Shown: in pieces, positions 18,971-27,939 of the stretch
Layout: each line of letters begins with the position of its first letter
Position numbering within the stretch: the stretch's first letter is position 1
Source of the DNA: Mucilaginibacter dorajii
GTDB taxonomy: Bacteria > Bacteroidota > Bacteroidia > Sphingobacteriales > Sphingobacteriaceae
Reading direction: 5' to 3'
NCBI RefSeq assembly: GCF_024808255.1
Contig: NZ_JANTYS010000034.1
Span: 1 to 55,390 of the forward strand
DNA: 55,390 nt
The notes under the pieces: model-generated
The model's database searches: none
What the model was told of the DNA's origin: nothing
The model's input: the letters and a program-made list of their open reading frames with translations, nothing else
Program-made: the position numbers and the translations under genes

Positions 18971-19717
18971 ATGATAAATAAACCACTCCTGTGCTTTTTT
19001 ATCGTCTTTGCTTGTTTCACTAACCGGGCCTTATGTCAAACAGTTACGGACGATAGCACTATGCAAAAAATTGCCCTTGCGCATGTTGTTGACGGCTATA
19101 ACAATTCCATTGGGCAAATGTCCCGCTTGTATAATGGGCCGGAGTACGAGTTTTATGAACCCTTCATAAAAAGTAACGCCTATTTCTTAGATATAAATGC
19201 CTTCAAACCCGGTACGCTCAATTACGATGGCGAGTTTTTTGGCAATGTGCCCATGATGTATGACCTCAATAAAGATCTGGTTGTGGTTTTGTTATACAAC
19301 GGCTTTTCTAAATACAGCCTTGTAAACCCTAAGGTTCAAAACTTTGAGCTGTTTAATCACCATTTTGTATACGTACCTGCCGATTCGGGCAGCAACTCAT
19401 CAGCAATAGACGCAGGATTTTATGAAGAGATCTACAGCGGCAAACTCCAGGTTTTGGTAAAGTGGTCCAAAAGCATCCAAACAACGTCCAACCTAAACAC
19501 CATCGAGTCGTATTTTACAGTAGCTAAAAAACATTACTTTTTAAAGAAGGGGGGCAGCTATTACAGCACCGGAAGCCAGGGCTCATTCCTTGATATTTTA
19601 AAAGACAAGAAAAAGGAGTTGCAGCAATACCTAAAAGCCAATAAAATTAAATTTAAAGATAACCCCGAGAAGGCGATGTATATGATGGCAGCGCAATATG
19701 ATCAATTATCCAAATAA
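18971..19717 (+). CDS. Secreted hypothetical protein
   Basis: A 248-residue protein with signal peptide MINKPLLCFFIVFACFTNRALCQ. The remainder is beta-rich, with an aromatic/asparagine-rich character typical of Bacteroidota periplasmic or surface proteins; KHYFLKKGGSYYS and DILKDKKKELQQYLKANKI occur near the C-terminus. No domain that I can name. It lies 92 bp before the STN/TonB receptor gene and may be part of that surface cluster, but cotranscription is not shown. Confidence 0.65.
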   Translation: MINKPLLCFFIVFACFTNRALCQTVTDDSTMQKIALAHVVDGYNNSIGQMSRLYNGPEYEFYEPFIKSNAYFLDINAFKPGTLNYDGEFFGNVPMMYDLNKDLVVVLLYNGFSKYSLVNPKVQNFELFNHHFVYVPADSGSNSSAIDAGFYEEIYSGKLQVLVKWSKSIQTTSNLNTIESYFTVAKKHYFLKKGGSYYSTGSQGSFLDILKDKKKELQQYLKANKIKFKDNPEKAMYMMAAQYDQLSK

Positions 19718-19809
19718 GCGAGCTTTAGTTAAAATACGGGACATACTGGCGCTATAGTTTATAGCTCTTTTATAAAATGAGTGTTGCGTTGTGTAAAATA
19801 AATATGCTG

Positions 19810-22587
19810 ATGAAAAAAATTTACTTTTTAAGTTTTTGTTTTTTGATCCTGCTGCAAGTGGCTAATGCCCAGCAAGCACCTGTGCGATTAATAAGCGTGA
19901 ACTTTCAACAGGCTACAATGGAGCAGTTTGTGACCGATATTGAAGCAAAAACAGGATATCATTTTTACTATGAACCAAACCAGCTTGATAGTTTAAAAAT
20001 TACCGTACAGGCCGATAATAAACCGGTGATCACCGTACTTGAAGCGGCATTTAAAAACACGGCTTTCCATTACGCCATCACCAATGACGGGCAAATATTT
20101 ATATCGAAATGGCGTGAGATCCAGCCAGCACTTGCAGCGGGTTTCTTTGATATTAAACCAGGTGCCGACAATTTTAAAAACAATGTTACCACTACCGTAG
20201 CCGATTTCAACGATGTAAAAGACAAAGTTATCCCCGAGGCTACTACCGAAAATAAACTTTATGAGATAGGTACCAAAACAAATACCATAGGTACAGGTAA
20301 CGCTACCCTATCGGGCTATATCCGCGATGGAAAATCGGGCGAGGCCATACTTGGGGCCAGCATTTATGTAACCAATACAAAATCAGGAGTTGCTTCAGAC
20401 CAGTTTGGCTATTTCACCATTACGTTGCCTAAAGGCAGGCAAATTTTGAGTATCAGAGGCATAGGCATGCGCGATACCCGTCGCCAGATTGTATTATATG
20501 GCGATGGCAAGCTTATTATTGAGATGAAAGAGCAGGTTACCAGCCTAAAAGAGGTAAAAATTTCGGCCGAAAAGGTGGCTAACGTACGTAACGTTCAATT
20601 AGGAGTAAACCGGCTGGATATCAAAAGCATCAAACAGGTGCCAACCGTATTTGGCGAAGCCGATGTGCTACGGGTGATTTTAACACTCCCCGGCGTACAA
20701 TCAGTAGGCGAAGCCACAACCGGCTTTAATGTTCGCGGAGGCTCGGCCGATCAAAACCTTATTTTGATGAATGATGCTACTATTTACAATCCCTCGCATT
20801 TCTTCGGCTTTTTCTCGTCATTTAACCCCGACATTGTAAAGGATATTGAACTTTACAAAAGCAGTATCCCCGAAAAATTTGGAGGCCGGTTATCGTCTGT
20901 GTTAGATGTTACCAACCGCGAGGGTAATAAAAAGATCTTTACAGGTTCGGCAGGTATTGGTTTAATTACCAGCAGGCTTAATGTTGAAGGGCCTATCATT
21001 AAAAACAAAACATCTTTTTCATTTGGCGGCCGTACCACCTATTCAGATTGGTTGTTGAAGCTGCTGCCCGAGGCTTACAAACATAGCCAGGCATCTTTTT
21101 ACGATTTGAACCTTGATATAAGCCATCAGATAGATGAAAAGAACAATATTTATATTACAACCTACCTTAGCAAGGATAAGTTTAAACTAAACAGCGATAC
21201 CGCTTATAGCTACAGCAATAAAAACGCCAACATTAAATGGAAGCACAATTTTAATGATAAACTGTTTAGCGTAATTGGTGGCGGAATAGATAGGTACCAA
21301 TATGAAATAGCCAGCTATGATAATCCGATAAATGCTTACAAGCTAAATTTCGATATCAATCAAACCAATTTCAAAACTGATTTTACTTATTACCAAAACC
21401 GCAAAAGCACCATCAACTTTGGTTTAAGTTCAATTTTCTATAAACTTCATCCCGGCAATTATCAGCCAAATAACCCGCTATCATTGGTAGCACCAGATGT
21501 AATCCCGGCGCAGCAGGCTTTGGAAAGTGCCCTGTACCTGGGCGATAAGTACGATTTTAGTGATGATTTTTCGGTAAGCGCCGGCGTGCGTTATTCTATA
21601 TATAACTACCTGGGCCCGCAGTTGGTGTATAACTACGCGCCAAACCTACCAAAAACAAGCTCAAATCTTATTGATAGCACCAATTACGCCAGCGGTAAGT
21701 TTATAAAAACCTATTCGGGCCCCGAGATCAGGATTTCGGGCCGCTATCAATTAGGTGATAATACCTCGTTAAAGGGCGGGTATAATACGTTAAGGCAATA
21801 CATCCACCTGTTATCAAATACTACCGCCATAGCGCCCACCGATGTATGGCAGCTAAGCGACCCTAATATTAAACCTCAATACGGCGACCAGGTATCGCTT
21901 GGCTTGTATCATAACCTCAAATCAAACACCATTGAAACTTCGGTAGAAGTTTATTACAAACGTTTAAGGGACTACCTTGATTACAGGAGCGGGGCAAACC
22001 TGGTATTAAATCATCATATAGAAAACGATGTATTAGGTACCGAGGGCAAAGCTTACGGCATTGAGTTTTTACTCAAAAAAACAACCGGTAAAGCCAATGG
22101 CTGGATAAGCTATACCTACTCACGCACGTTTTTAAGGCAAACTAACCCCAATGAGGGTGAACTGATAAACGGCGGACAATATTATCCGGCCAATTTTGAT
22201 AAACCGCATGATTTTAATTTTATTGGTAATTACCGGGTTTCGCACCGGTTTAGTGTATCGTTAAACGTAACCTACAGCACCGGCCGCCCAATAACACTCC
22301 CTGTAGCAAAATATGAATACGGAGGATCGGAACGGGTTTATTATTCTGATAGGAACCAGTATCGCATCCCCGATTATTTCAGGTCGGATCTTTCGATGAA
22401 TATTGAAGGCAACCACAAAGTGCATCAAAAAACACATAACTCGTTCACCATTGGCGTTTACAATTTAACAGGCAGGCAAAATGCTTACTCAACTTATTTT
22501 ACCGAGCAAGGCGGGGTAATCAATGGCTATAAACTATCCATATTTGCTAAACCAATTCCGTTCATCAATTATAATATCAGGTTTTAA
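19810..22587 (+). CDS. TonB-dependent receptor with STN and carboxypeptidase-regulatory-like domains
   Basis: About 925 residues from MKKIYFLSFC (start at 19810; further upstream in-frame ATGs at 19777 and 19804 would place charged sequence before the signal peptide). An STN domain follows the signal peptide (SVNFQQATMEQFVTDIEAKTGYHFYYE). Then comes a CarboxypepD_reg-like domain (about 175-260: LSGYIRDGKSGEAILGASIYV), a TonB plug domain (VLRVILTLPGVQSVGEATTGFNVRGG), and a 22-strand barrel ending FINYNIRF with the C-terminal Phe. It imports a ligand across the outer membrane or acts as a transducer; an STN domain is often linked to anti-sigma signalling, but no FecR/FecI is next to it. The two DUF4249 genes and an MG2 gene follow directly. 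Confidence 0.9.
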   Translation: MKKIYFLSFCFLILLQVANAQQAPVRLISVNFQQATMEQFVTDIEAKTGYHFYYEPNQLDSLKITVQADNKPVITVLEAAFKNTAFHYAITNDGQIFISKWREIQPALAAGFFDIKPGADNFKNNVTTTVADFNDVKDKVIPEATTENKLYEIGTKTNTIGTGNATLSGYIRDGKSGEAILGASIYVTNTKSGVASDQFGYFTITLPKGRQILSIRGIGMRDTRRQIVLYGDGKLIIEMKEQVTSLKEVKISAEKVANVRNVQLGVNRLDIKSIKQVPTVFGEADVLRVILTLPGVQSVGEATTGFNVRGGSADQNLILMNDATIYNPSHFFGFFSSFNPDIVKDIELYKSSIPEKFGGRLSSVLDVTNREGNKKIFTGSAGIGLITSRLNVEGPIIKNKTSFSFGGRTTYSDWLLKLLPEAYKHSQASFYDLNLDISHQIDEKNNIYITTYLSKDKFKLNSDTAYSYSNKNANIKWKHNFNDKLFSVIGGGIDRYQYEIASYDNPINAYKLNFDINQTNFKTDFTYYQNRKSTINFGLSSIFYKLHPGNYQPNNPLSLVAPDVIPAQQALESALYLGDKYDFSDDFSVSAGVRYSIYNYLGPQLVYNYAPNLPKTSSNLIDSTNYASGKFIKTYSGPEIRISGRYQLGDNTSLKGGYNTLRQYIHLLSNTTAIAPTDVWQLSDPNIKPQYGDQVSLGLYHNLKSNTIETSVEVYYKRLRDYLDYRSGANLVLNHHIENDVLGTEGKAYGIEFLLKKTTGKANGWISYTYSRTFLRQTNPNEGELINGGQYYPANFDKPHDFNFIGNYRVSHRFSVSLNVTYSTGRPITLPVAKYEYGGSERVYYSDRNQYRIPDYFRSDLSMNIEGNHKVHQKTHNSFTIGVYNLTGRQNAYSTYFTEQGGVINGYKLSIFAKPIPFINYNIRF

Positions 22588-22591
22588 TGTA

Positions 22592-23806
22592 ATGAGCAGG
22601 AGAACCACCTATATTATCTGTTTGTCGCTTTTGGCACTTGCCGCTTGCAGAAAGGCCTATACGCCGCCTGCAATTGCTTTTGCCGGTAGTTACCTGGTGG
22701 TTGAGGGAGTTATCAATAGTGGCGGTGACAGTACTATTCTTAAATTGAGCAGAACGGTTAAGCTGAATGACACCACCAAACTAAAGCCCGAAACTGGCGC
22801 TATAGTAACACTTGAAGGCGAAGATGGCAGCACGTTTCCACAGTTGATGGAAAGTACTACAGTTAAGGGGAGTTATATTAACCCCTCGCTGGTATTAAAC
22901 GCAGGCAAAAGATACCGGCTCCGGATTAAGAGTGGGTCAAGCGAATATTTGTCTGATTACGCCGAGTCAAAAATAACCCCGCCTATTGACAGCGTTACCT
23001 ATGTATTAAGCCATACTTATGATGCCGGCTTGCGGGTAAATGTAAATACGCACGATGCCACCGGCAAAAGCATTTATTATAAATGGGACTATGCCGAAAC
23101 ATACCAATATCGTACCCCATACGATTCGCGATGGAAATCAAACGGCGATACGGTTTTGCCCCGTAATATCATTACCGATGATATTAATCATTGCTGGCGC
23201 ACAACGTATTCAGATCACGTGATTATTGGCTCGTCAGAAAAATTAAGCAGGGATGTAATTTCACAGTTGTCATTAACGGTTGTACCATCAACTTCTGAAA
23301 AAATCAGCGAAGAGTATAGTATACTGGTTAAACAATACGCGTTAACCAAAGAGGCTTACCAGTTTTGGGAAAGCCTGCAAAAAAACACCGAAAAGCTTGG
23401 TAGTATATTTGACCCACAACCATCGCAGCTGCCAACTAATATTCATTGCGTAAGCAACCCTGCCGAACCTGTTATAGGATATTTAAGCATTTGCACAGTA
23501 ACCAGCCAGCGCATATTTGTGCCGTTTTTTACGTTGCCAAACTCGGGCGAAGGAGATACCTACCAGGGCTGTTCTCTTACCAGTGCTTATTTCCATTACC
23601 TGGTAAATCCGCTCAAGGGCGATAATGACGAGGATTTTTATTATAACTATAACAAGCCAGGTCCTCATATCATACTTATACCTTATGAGAGTATCATAGG
23701 CGTAATAGATGGACATAAAGTGGTTGTAGGGCATACCGGATCAACCCCCTATTGTGTTGATTGTACTTTAAGAGGCAGTAATAAAAAACCATCCTTTTGG
23801 AAATGA
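22592..23806 (+). CDS. DUF4249 domain lipoprotein (first copy)
   Basis: About 404 residues from MSRRTTYIICLSLLALAACRK, a lipoprotein signal with its lipobox cysteine (LAAC). The mature protein is DUF4249: YLVVEGVINSGGDSTILKLSRTVKL near the N-terminus and LGSIFDPQPSQLPTNIHCVSNPAEPVIGYLS in the C-terminal half. An upstream in-frame start at 22523 lies inside the receptor gene and is rejected. DUF4249 proteins usually accompany STN-type TonB receptors and are presumed surface or periplasmic partners. The next gene is a paralogue; its ATG overlaps this stop by 4 bp. Confidence 0.88.
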   Translation: MSRRTTYIICLSLLALAACRKAYTPPAIAFAGSYLVVEGVINSGGDSTILKLSRTVKLNDTTKLKPETGAIVTLEGEDGSTFPQLMESTTVKGSYINPSLVLNAGKRYRLRIKSGSSEYLSDYAESKITPPIDSVTYVLSHTYDAGLRVNVNTHDATGKSIYYKWDYAETYQYRTPYDSRWKSNGDTVLPRNIITDDINHCWRTTYSDHVIIGSSEKLSRDVISQLSLTVVPSTSEKISEEYSILVKQYALTKEAYQFWESLQKNTEKLGSIFDPQPSQLPTNIHCVSNPAEPVIGYLSICTVTSQRIFVPFFTLPNSGEGDTYQGCSLTSAYFHYLVNPLKGDNDEDFYYNYNKPGPHIILIPYESIIGVIDGHKVVVGHTGSTPYCVDCTLRGSNKKPSFWK

Positions 23807-24984
23807 TAAAAATGAAAACTATTAAATATATAATATGGTGTTTGCTGGCAACGGGTGCAATAGTTACCGCCTGCCGGAAACCTTATAACCCTACGATTGT
23901 AAGTACTGATAATAGTTATCTGGTAGTTGAAGGCACCATCAATAATGGTGATATAACAGCCATCAGGCTTAGTAGAACAGTAAAGGTGTCTACAGATACA
24001 AAAATACAGCCGCTGCCTGGGGCAACTGTATTTATTGAAGACCAGTCGGGCAATCAAATACAGCTGATTTTTAATAATACTACCAATAAATACGAATCGG
24101 GCAGTACGCTTAATCTGGACAAAACAAAAAAGTACAGGTTACACATCACTGCCGATGGTAAAGAATACGCCTCGGATTATGTGGCAGTAAAAGATAATCC
24201 GCCTATTGATAACATCGAATTTAAACCCAATGGCGATAAGCTTGAGATAAGCGTTGATACTCACGATCCAACCAACAGTACCCGTTATTACCGTTGGGAT
24301 TTTGATGAAACCTGGCGCTTTCACTCCACTTTTCAGTCGGATTATTTGGTAGATAGTACAAAAACTATACGGTTACGAACAAGTGCACAGCAAACTTATT
24401 ATTGTTTTGCGTCAGATACGTCGAGCAATATACTGATAGCATCATCGGCTAAACTTGTACAGGATGTTATAGCCCAGTCGCTCATTACCACTATTCCTTC
24501 CAGTTCTGAAAAACTGGAGCTGCGCTATTCTATCTTGCTAAGACAATATGCTTTAAGTAAAGAAGAATATGAGTTTTGGGAAAATATTAAAAAGAATACC
24601 GAGCAGCTCGGGAGCATTTTTGACGCGCAACCATCACAGCTTATCGGTAATATTCATTGCATCACTAACCCCACCGAACCGGTAATTGGCTATGTAAGCG
24701 CTACAAACGTGCAGCAAAAACGAATTTTTATAAACAATAACCAACTGCCCCTGGATTGGTATCCTATAACGCCCTATTTATGTAGTTTGGATTCGGCGTA
24801 TTATTCAAATCCCAAAACCAATAGGGCCGAAGTACAAACTTTCATCATAGATGGCGGCGGCATTCCGGTTGAAGCAATAACCAAGAGCGGGTATATAATT
24901 ATTGGGTTTACCTATTCAAGTATTGAATGTACCGATTGCACTATAAGAGGTAAGGTTAAACAACCATCATACTGGATACCGTAG
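23803..24984 (+). CDS. DUF4249 domain lipoprotein (second copy)
   Basis: About 393 residues, MIKMKTIKYIIWCLLATGAIVTACRK, with a lipobox-type cysteine. ATG 23803 overlaps the previous stop (ATGA), so coupling is likely; 23812 is an alternative. It is clearly paralogous to the preceding gene: YLVVEGTINNGDITAIRLSRTVKV, LGSIFDAQPSQLIGNIHCIT and NPTEPVIGYVS match it position for position, indicating tandem duplication and divergence. Role as for the first copy: presumed lipoprotein partner of the STN/TonB receptor. Confidence 0.88.
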   Translation: MIKMKTIKYIIWCLLATGAIVTACRKPYNPTIVSTDNSYLVVEGTINNGDITAIRLSRTVKVSTDTKIQPLPGATVFIEDQSGNQIQLIFNNTTNKYESGSTLNLDKTKKYRLHITADGKEYASDYVAVKDNPPIDNIEFKPNGDKLEISVDTHDPTNSTRYYRWDFDETWRFHSTFQSDYLVDSTKTIRLRTSAQQTYYCFASDTSSNILIASSAKLVQDVIAQSLITTIPSSSEKLELRYSILLRQYALSKEEYEFWENIKKNTEQLGSIFDAQPSQLIGNIHCITNPTEPVIGYVSATNVQQKRIFINNNQLPLDWYPITPYLCSLDSAYYSNPKTNRAEVQTFIIDGGGIPVEAITKSGYIIIGFTYSSIECTDCTIRGKVKQPSYWIP

Positions 24985-25045
24985 CAGTAATGTCTGTGAA
25001 CCATCGTCGCTATAAAGAAGAACATAAAATAAACCAGGTTTGGTT

Positions 25046-27427
25046 ATGAGAAAAAATATAGGCATCATTAAAATTATCGCTTTATCAGCTTTAACTGTTT
25101 TGCTTGGGCAAACACTTTGCCGGGCCCAGGCTTTGGAGCAGGTTAAAAAAAGCTTTAACCTTTATCAGCAGCAAACCGTGCAGGAAAAGGTTTTTGTACA
25201 TACCGATAAAAGCACTTACTTGCCAGGCGAAATCATATGGTTTAAAGTATACGTCGTTGATGCGAGCTTTCACCGGCTTTTTAATTTAAGCAAGGTTGTT
25301 TATGTTGATGTTGTAGATAATGCCCACAACGCCTTATTACAGGCCAAAATTGCCATAGCAGATGGCACAGGCAGCGGATCTTTATACATTCCTGTATCAA
25401 CCAGCAACGGTAGCTATCGATTCAGGGCCTATACCAACTGGATGAAAAACTTCGGACCCGATTATTATTTCGATAAAAATATTACCATAGTAAACCCACT
25501 AAAATCGCCAGAGGCAGCGGCTAAAGAGATAGCTCCGGTATATAATGCGCAATTTTTCCCCGAAGGCGGTAATTTAGTAGCAGGGGTAAATAGTAGAGTG
25601 GCTTTTAAAGTTACCGCCCCCAACGGTAACGGCCTTGCCACATATCACGGCGCAGTGGTCGATCAGCATAATGACACCGTGGCCCGTTTTGAACCTTTAA
25701 AGTTTGGCATTGGCAGCTTCGTTTTTACCCCGGTTGCCAATAACACCTATAAAGCTGTTATCAAAGCCGGTGCCAACAGTCCGGTTATAAAAGAACTGCC
25801 TGCGGTTAGCAATGATGGATATGCTATGCAGGTAAAGGATAACGGCCAAACCCTATCAGTAACGGTAAGCCATGCCAACGGAGGAGAGGTGTTCCTTTTT
25901 GCTCATACCCGGCAATTGGTTAAAGTTGCAGAAAGCGCTTCACTTAGTTCGGGCGTGGCTGTTTTTAATATTGATAAAAGCAAGTTGGGTGAAGGCGTCT
26001 CGCACATTACTATTTTTAATAGCTCCAGGCAGCCAGTCTGCGAAAGGCTTTACTTCAAACGTCCCAAACAACTATTACAGATAGATGCTACGGCCGATCA
26101 GCCTCAATATGGTACACGCAAAAAGGTAAGTATCAACGTGAGCACAAAAAACGTCACAGGCTCGTCGTTACCAGCTAATATGTCGGTAACTGTTTACCGG
26201 GTAGATTCATTGCAGCAAATAGATGATAATGAGATTTTCAGTTCTTTGTGGTTGCGGTCAGATCTGCGGGGCAGCATTCAATCTGCCGGGTACTATTTCA
26301 GGAACACCAATGCCGAAGCCGACCAGGCCATAGATAACCTGATGCTTTCGCAGGGATGGCGCAGATTTCAGTGGACTAAAGTGCTGAGCAATTCCTCAAC
26401 GCACTTTGATTATTTGCCAGAGTATACCGATCATCTCATTAATGCTAAAATAACCAACACCCTTACAGGACAGCCGGCAAAGGATGTAATAGCTTATTTA
26501 AGTGTGCCCGGGAAGCGGGTGCAGCTATACGCCTCTAAAAGCGACTCCTTAGGCCATCTGGTGTTTAATACCAAGCAAATGTTTGGCCCCGGTGAAGTAG
26601 TGGCCCAAACCAATACCGAAAAAGACTCAATCTATCGGATAGACGTTTTAAGTCCATTCTCAGAGCAATATACGGCATATGCCAGCCCTAAATTTAATTT
26701 ATCAATAGGCGTTCAAAAGGCTTTGGAAGAACATAGCCTGGCCATGCAGGTGCAAAACATATATGCAGGTACCAAAATAAAAAGATTTTATGATGCCGGC
26801 GTTGATAGCGCCGGTTTTTATGCCACACCTTATAAAACCTACCTGTTAGATAACTATACCCGCTTTACCACCATGGAAGAGGTATTACGCGAGTATGTAA
26901 GCCAGGATAACATTGTACGCTCAAGAGGAAGGTACCATATCAAAGTGTTAAACGAAAAAGGATTCCTGGATGGTGATCCTATCGTACTATTGGATGATGT
27001 ACCCGTATTTAATATCGATAAAGTAATGGCCATTGACCCATTAAAAGTGCGAAAGCTGGAAGTTGTGCCTTATCGCTATTTTTATGGGCCAACGGTAAAC
27101 GAAGGCATATTTAGTTTCACCACTTATAAAGGCGACCTTGGCGGAGTTGAAATGGACCCGCATTCTGTAGTACTGGATTATGAAGGCCTGCAAATGAAAC
27201 GGGTATTCTACTCGCCGGTTTATGACACCGAGAAGACCGGGAAAAGCCGTGTGCCCGATTTCAGAAACCTGCTGTTTTGGTCGCCAGACGTAGATACCGA
27301 TGATAGCGGCACGACTATAGTATCGTTTTACACCTCCGATCAAAAGGGTAAATATGTAGGTTCTATACAAGGAATAGCTAATAATGGCGCTGCAGCAAGC
27401 CAATTTTTCAATTTCGAGGTGAAATAA
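25046..27427 (+). CDS. Large secreted MG2-domain (macroglobulin-like) protein
   Basis: About 793 residues from MRKNIGIIKIIALSALTVLL, with a signal peptide ending near CRAQ. After it comes VFVHTDKSTYLPGEIIWFKVYVVD, the conserved entry to an MG2 domain as in alpha-2-macroglobulins, then further beta-sandwich repeats. The C-terminal half has a plug-like region (EEVLREYVSQDNIVRSRGRYHIKVLNEKGFLDGDPIVLLDDVPVFN) seen in Bacteroidota proteins that accompany TonB receptors. There is no thioester motif, so it is not a protease-trapping macroglobulin. Likely the last gene of the receptor/DUF4249 cluster. A TTG at 25040 is rejected as the start. Confidence 0.78.
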   Translation: MRKNIGIIKIIALSALTVLLGQTLCRAQALEQVKKSFNLYQQQTVQEKVFVHTDKSTYLPGEIIWFKVYVVDASFHRLFNLSKVVYVDVVDNAHNALLQAKIAIADGTGSGSLYIPVSTSNGSYRFRAYTNWMKNFGPDYYFDKNITIVNPLKSPEAAAKEIAPVYNAQFFPEGGNLVAGVNSRVAFKVTAPNGNGLATYHGAVVDQHNDTVARFEPLKFGIGSFVFTPVANNTYKAVIKAGANSPVIKELPAVSNDGYAMQVKDNGQTLSVTVSHANGGEVFLFAHTRQLVKVAESASLSSGVAVFNIDKSKLGEGVSHITIFNSSRQPVCERLYFKRPKQLLQIDATADQPQYGTRKKVSINVSTKNVTGSSLPANMSVTVYRVDSLQQIDDNEIFSSLWLRSDLRGSIQSAGYYFRNTNAEADQAIDNLMLSQGWRRFQWTKVLSNSSTHFDYLPEYTDHLINAKITNTLTGQPAKDVIAYLSVPGKRVQLYASKSDSLGHLVFNTKQMFGPGEVVAQTNTEKDSIYRIDVLSPFSEQYTAYASPKFNLSIGVQKALEEHSLAMQVQNIYAGTKIKRFYDAGVDSAGFYATPYKTYLLDNYTRFTTMEEVLREYVSQDNIVRSRGRYHIKVLNEKGFLDGDPIVLLDDVPVFNIDKVMAIDPLKVRKLEVVPYRYFYGPTVNEGIFSFTTYKGDLGGVEMDPHSVVLDYEGLQMKRVFYSPVYDTEKTGKSRVPDFRNLLFWSPDVDTDDSGTTIVSFYTSDQKGKYVGSIQGIANNGAAASQFFNFEVK

Positions 27428-27572
27428 AAAAAAATAAATTCTTCAGGGTTCCTCTTTGAAATGGGGAGTTATTTTATTTTGATACAGAGCAAGTTACAAG
27501 GGGTATGAAACGGACTGGCAACTGGTTCTTTTACTTAAAAGCGTCACGAAATTCATTTTTTTTCAAAAAGGA

Positions 27573-27603
27573 TTTGTGTAATACAAATTGCTGCGTATAT
27601 TTG
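27573..27603 (+). promoter_or_regulatory. Promoter of tRNA-Asp
   Basis: TTTG (27573-27576) and TATATTTG (27596-27603) match the Bacteroidota -33 TTTG and -7 TAnnTTTG elements with a 19-bp spacer. The tRNA starts 12 bp downstream. Confidence 0.8.
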
Positions 27604-27614
27604 CACACCCAAAC

Positions 27615-27688
27615 GGAGTGGTAGTTCAGCTGGTTAGAATACATGCCTGTCACGCATGGGGTCGCGGGTTCGAGTCCCGTCCATTCCG
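27615..27688 (+). tRNA. tRNA-Asp (anticodon GTC)
   Basis: A 74-nt cloverleaf. Acceptor GGAGTGG pairs with CCATTCC (one G-T), D stem GTTC/GAAT, anticodon stem CATGC/GCATG with loop CTGTCAC (anticodon GTC at 27649-27651), and T stem GCGGG/CCCGT with loop TTCGAGT. Discriminator G at 27688; CCA is not encoded. Its 3' part is the integration site of the island that follows. Confidence 0.97.
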
Positions 27689-27689
27689 C
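27667..27689 (+). repeat. attL (left 23-bp repeat, within tRNA-Asp)
   Basis: Begins GGTTCGAGTCCC and ends CATTCCGC, overlapping the tRNA T loop, T stem and acceptor stem. It is identical to 53604-53626. The island restores a complete tRNA 3' end at this side. Confidence 0.92.
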
Positions 27690-27712
27690 TGAAAACAATG
27701 TCAAAATTGCCT

Positions 27713-27747
27713 AAAAGCCTGTAAATCATCGATTTACAGGCTTTTTT
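27713..27747 (+). terminator. Strong terminator inside the island's left end, after tRNA-Asp
   Basis: A 15-bp perfect stem, AAAAGCCTGTAAATC (27713-27727) with its complement (27731-27745), 3-base loop, then more T. It is carried on the island side of attL, so it replaced the original tRNA terminator on integration. Confidence 0.85.
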
Positions 27748-27791
27748 GTTTGGCCGAAAACACCAAAATATGCATGTTTTAGCATAAAAAA

Positions 27792-27836
27792 GGTGAGCAA
27801 TTCGGTGAGCATATTAAAGCTAAAAAGATGCTCACC
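27792..27836. repeat. Putative recombinase arm sites, left end
   Basis: GGTGAGCA occurs at 27792-27799 and 27804-27811 (12-bp period) and inverted as TGCTCACC at 27829-27836. The same words occur in direct repeat near the right end (53536-53554). Paired short sites near both ends of an integrating element are typical of arm-type binding by tyrosine recombinases; binding here is inferred. Confidence 0.55.
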
Positions 27837-27939
27837 AGAAACGACATAAGTAACTGATTTAGAAGATGTTCAGCGAGTGAACATCTTGATTGCAAGTGAT
27901 GGAATAATCAATTTTGTTTCACTATTTAATTCATTTGTA

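Noticed and set aside
25046..27427. Alpha-2-macroglobulin protease inhibitor
   Set aside because: It has MG2-like domains, but no thioester motif or bait region is visible and it is about half the usual size.
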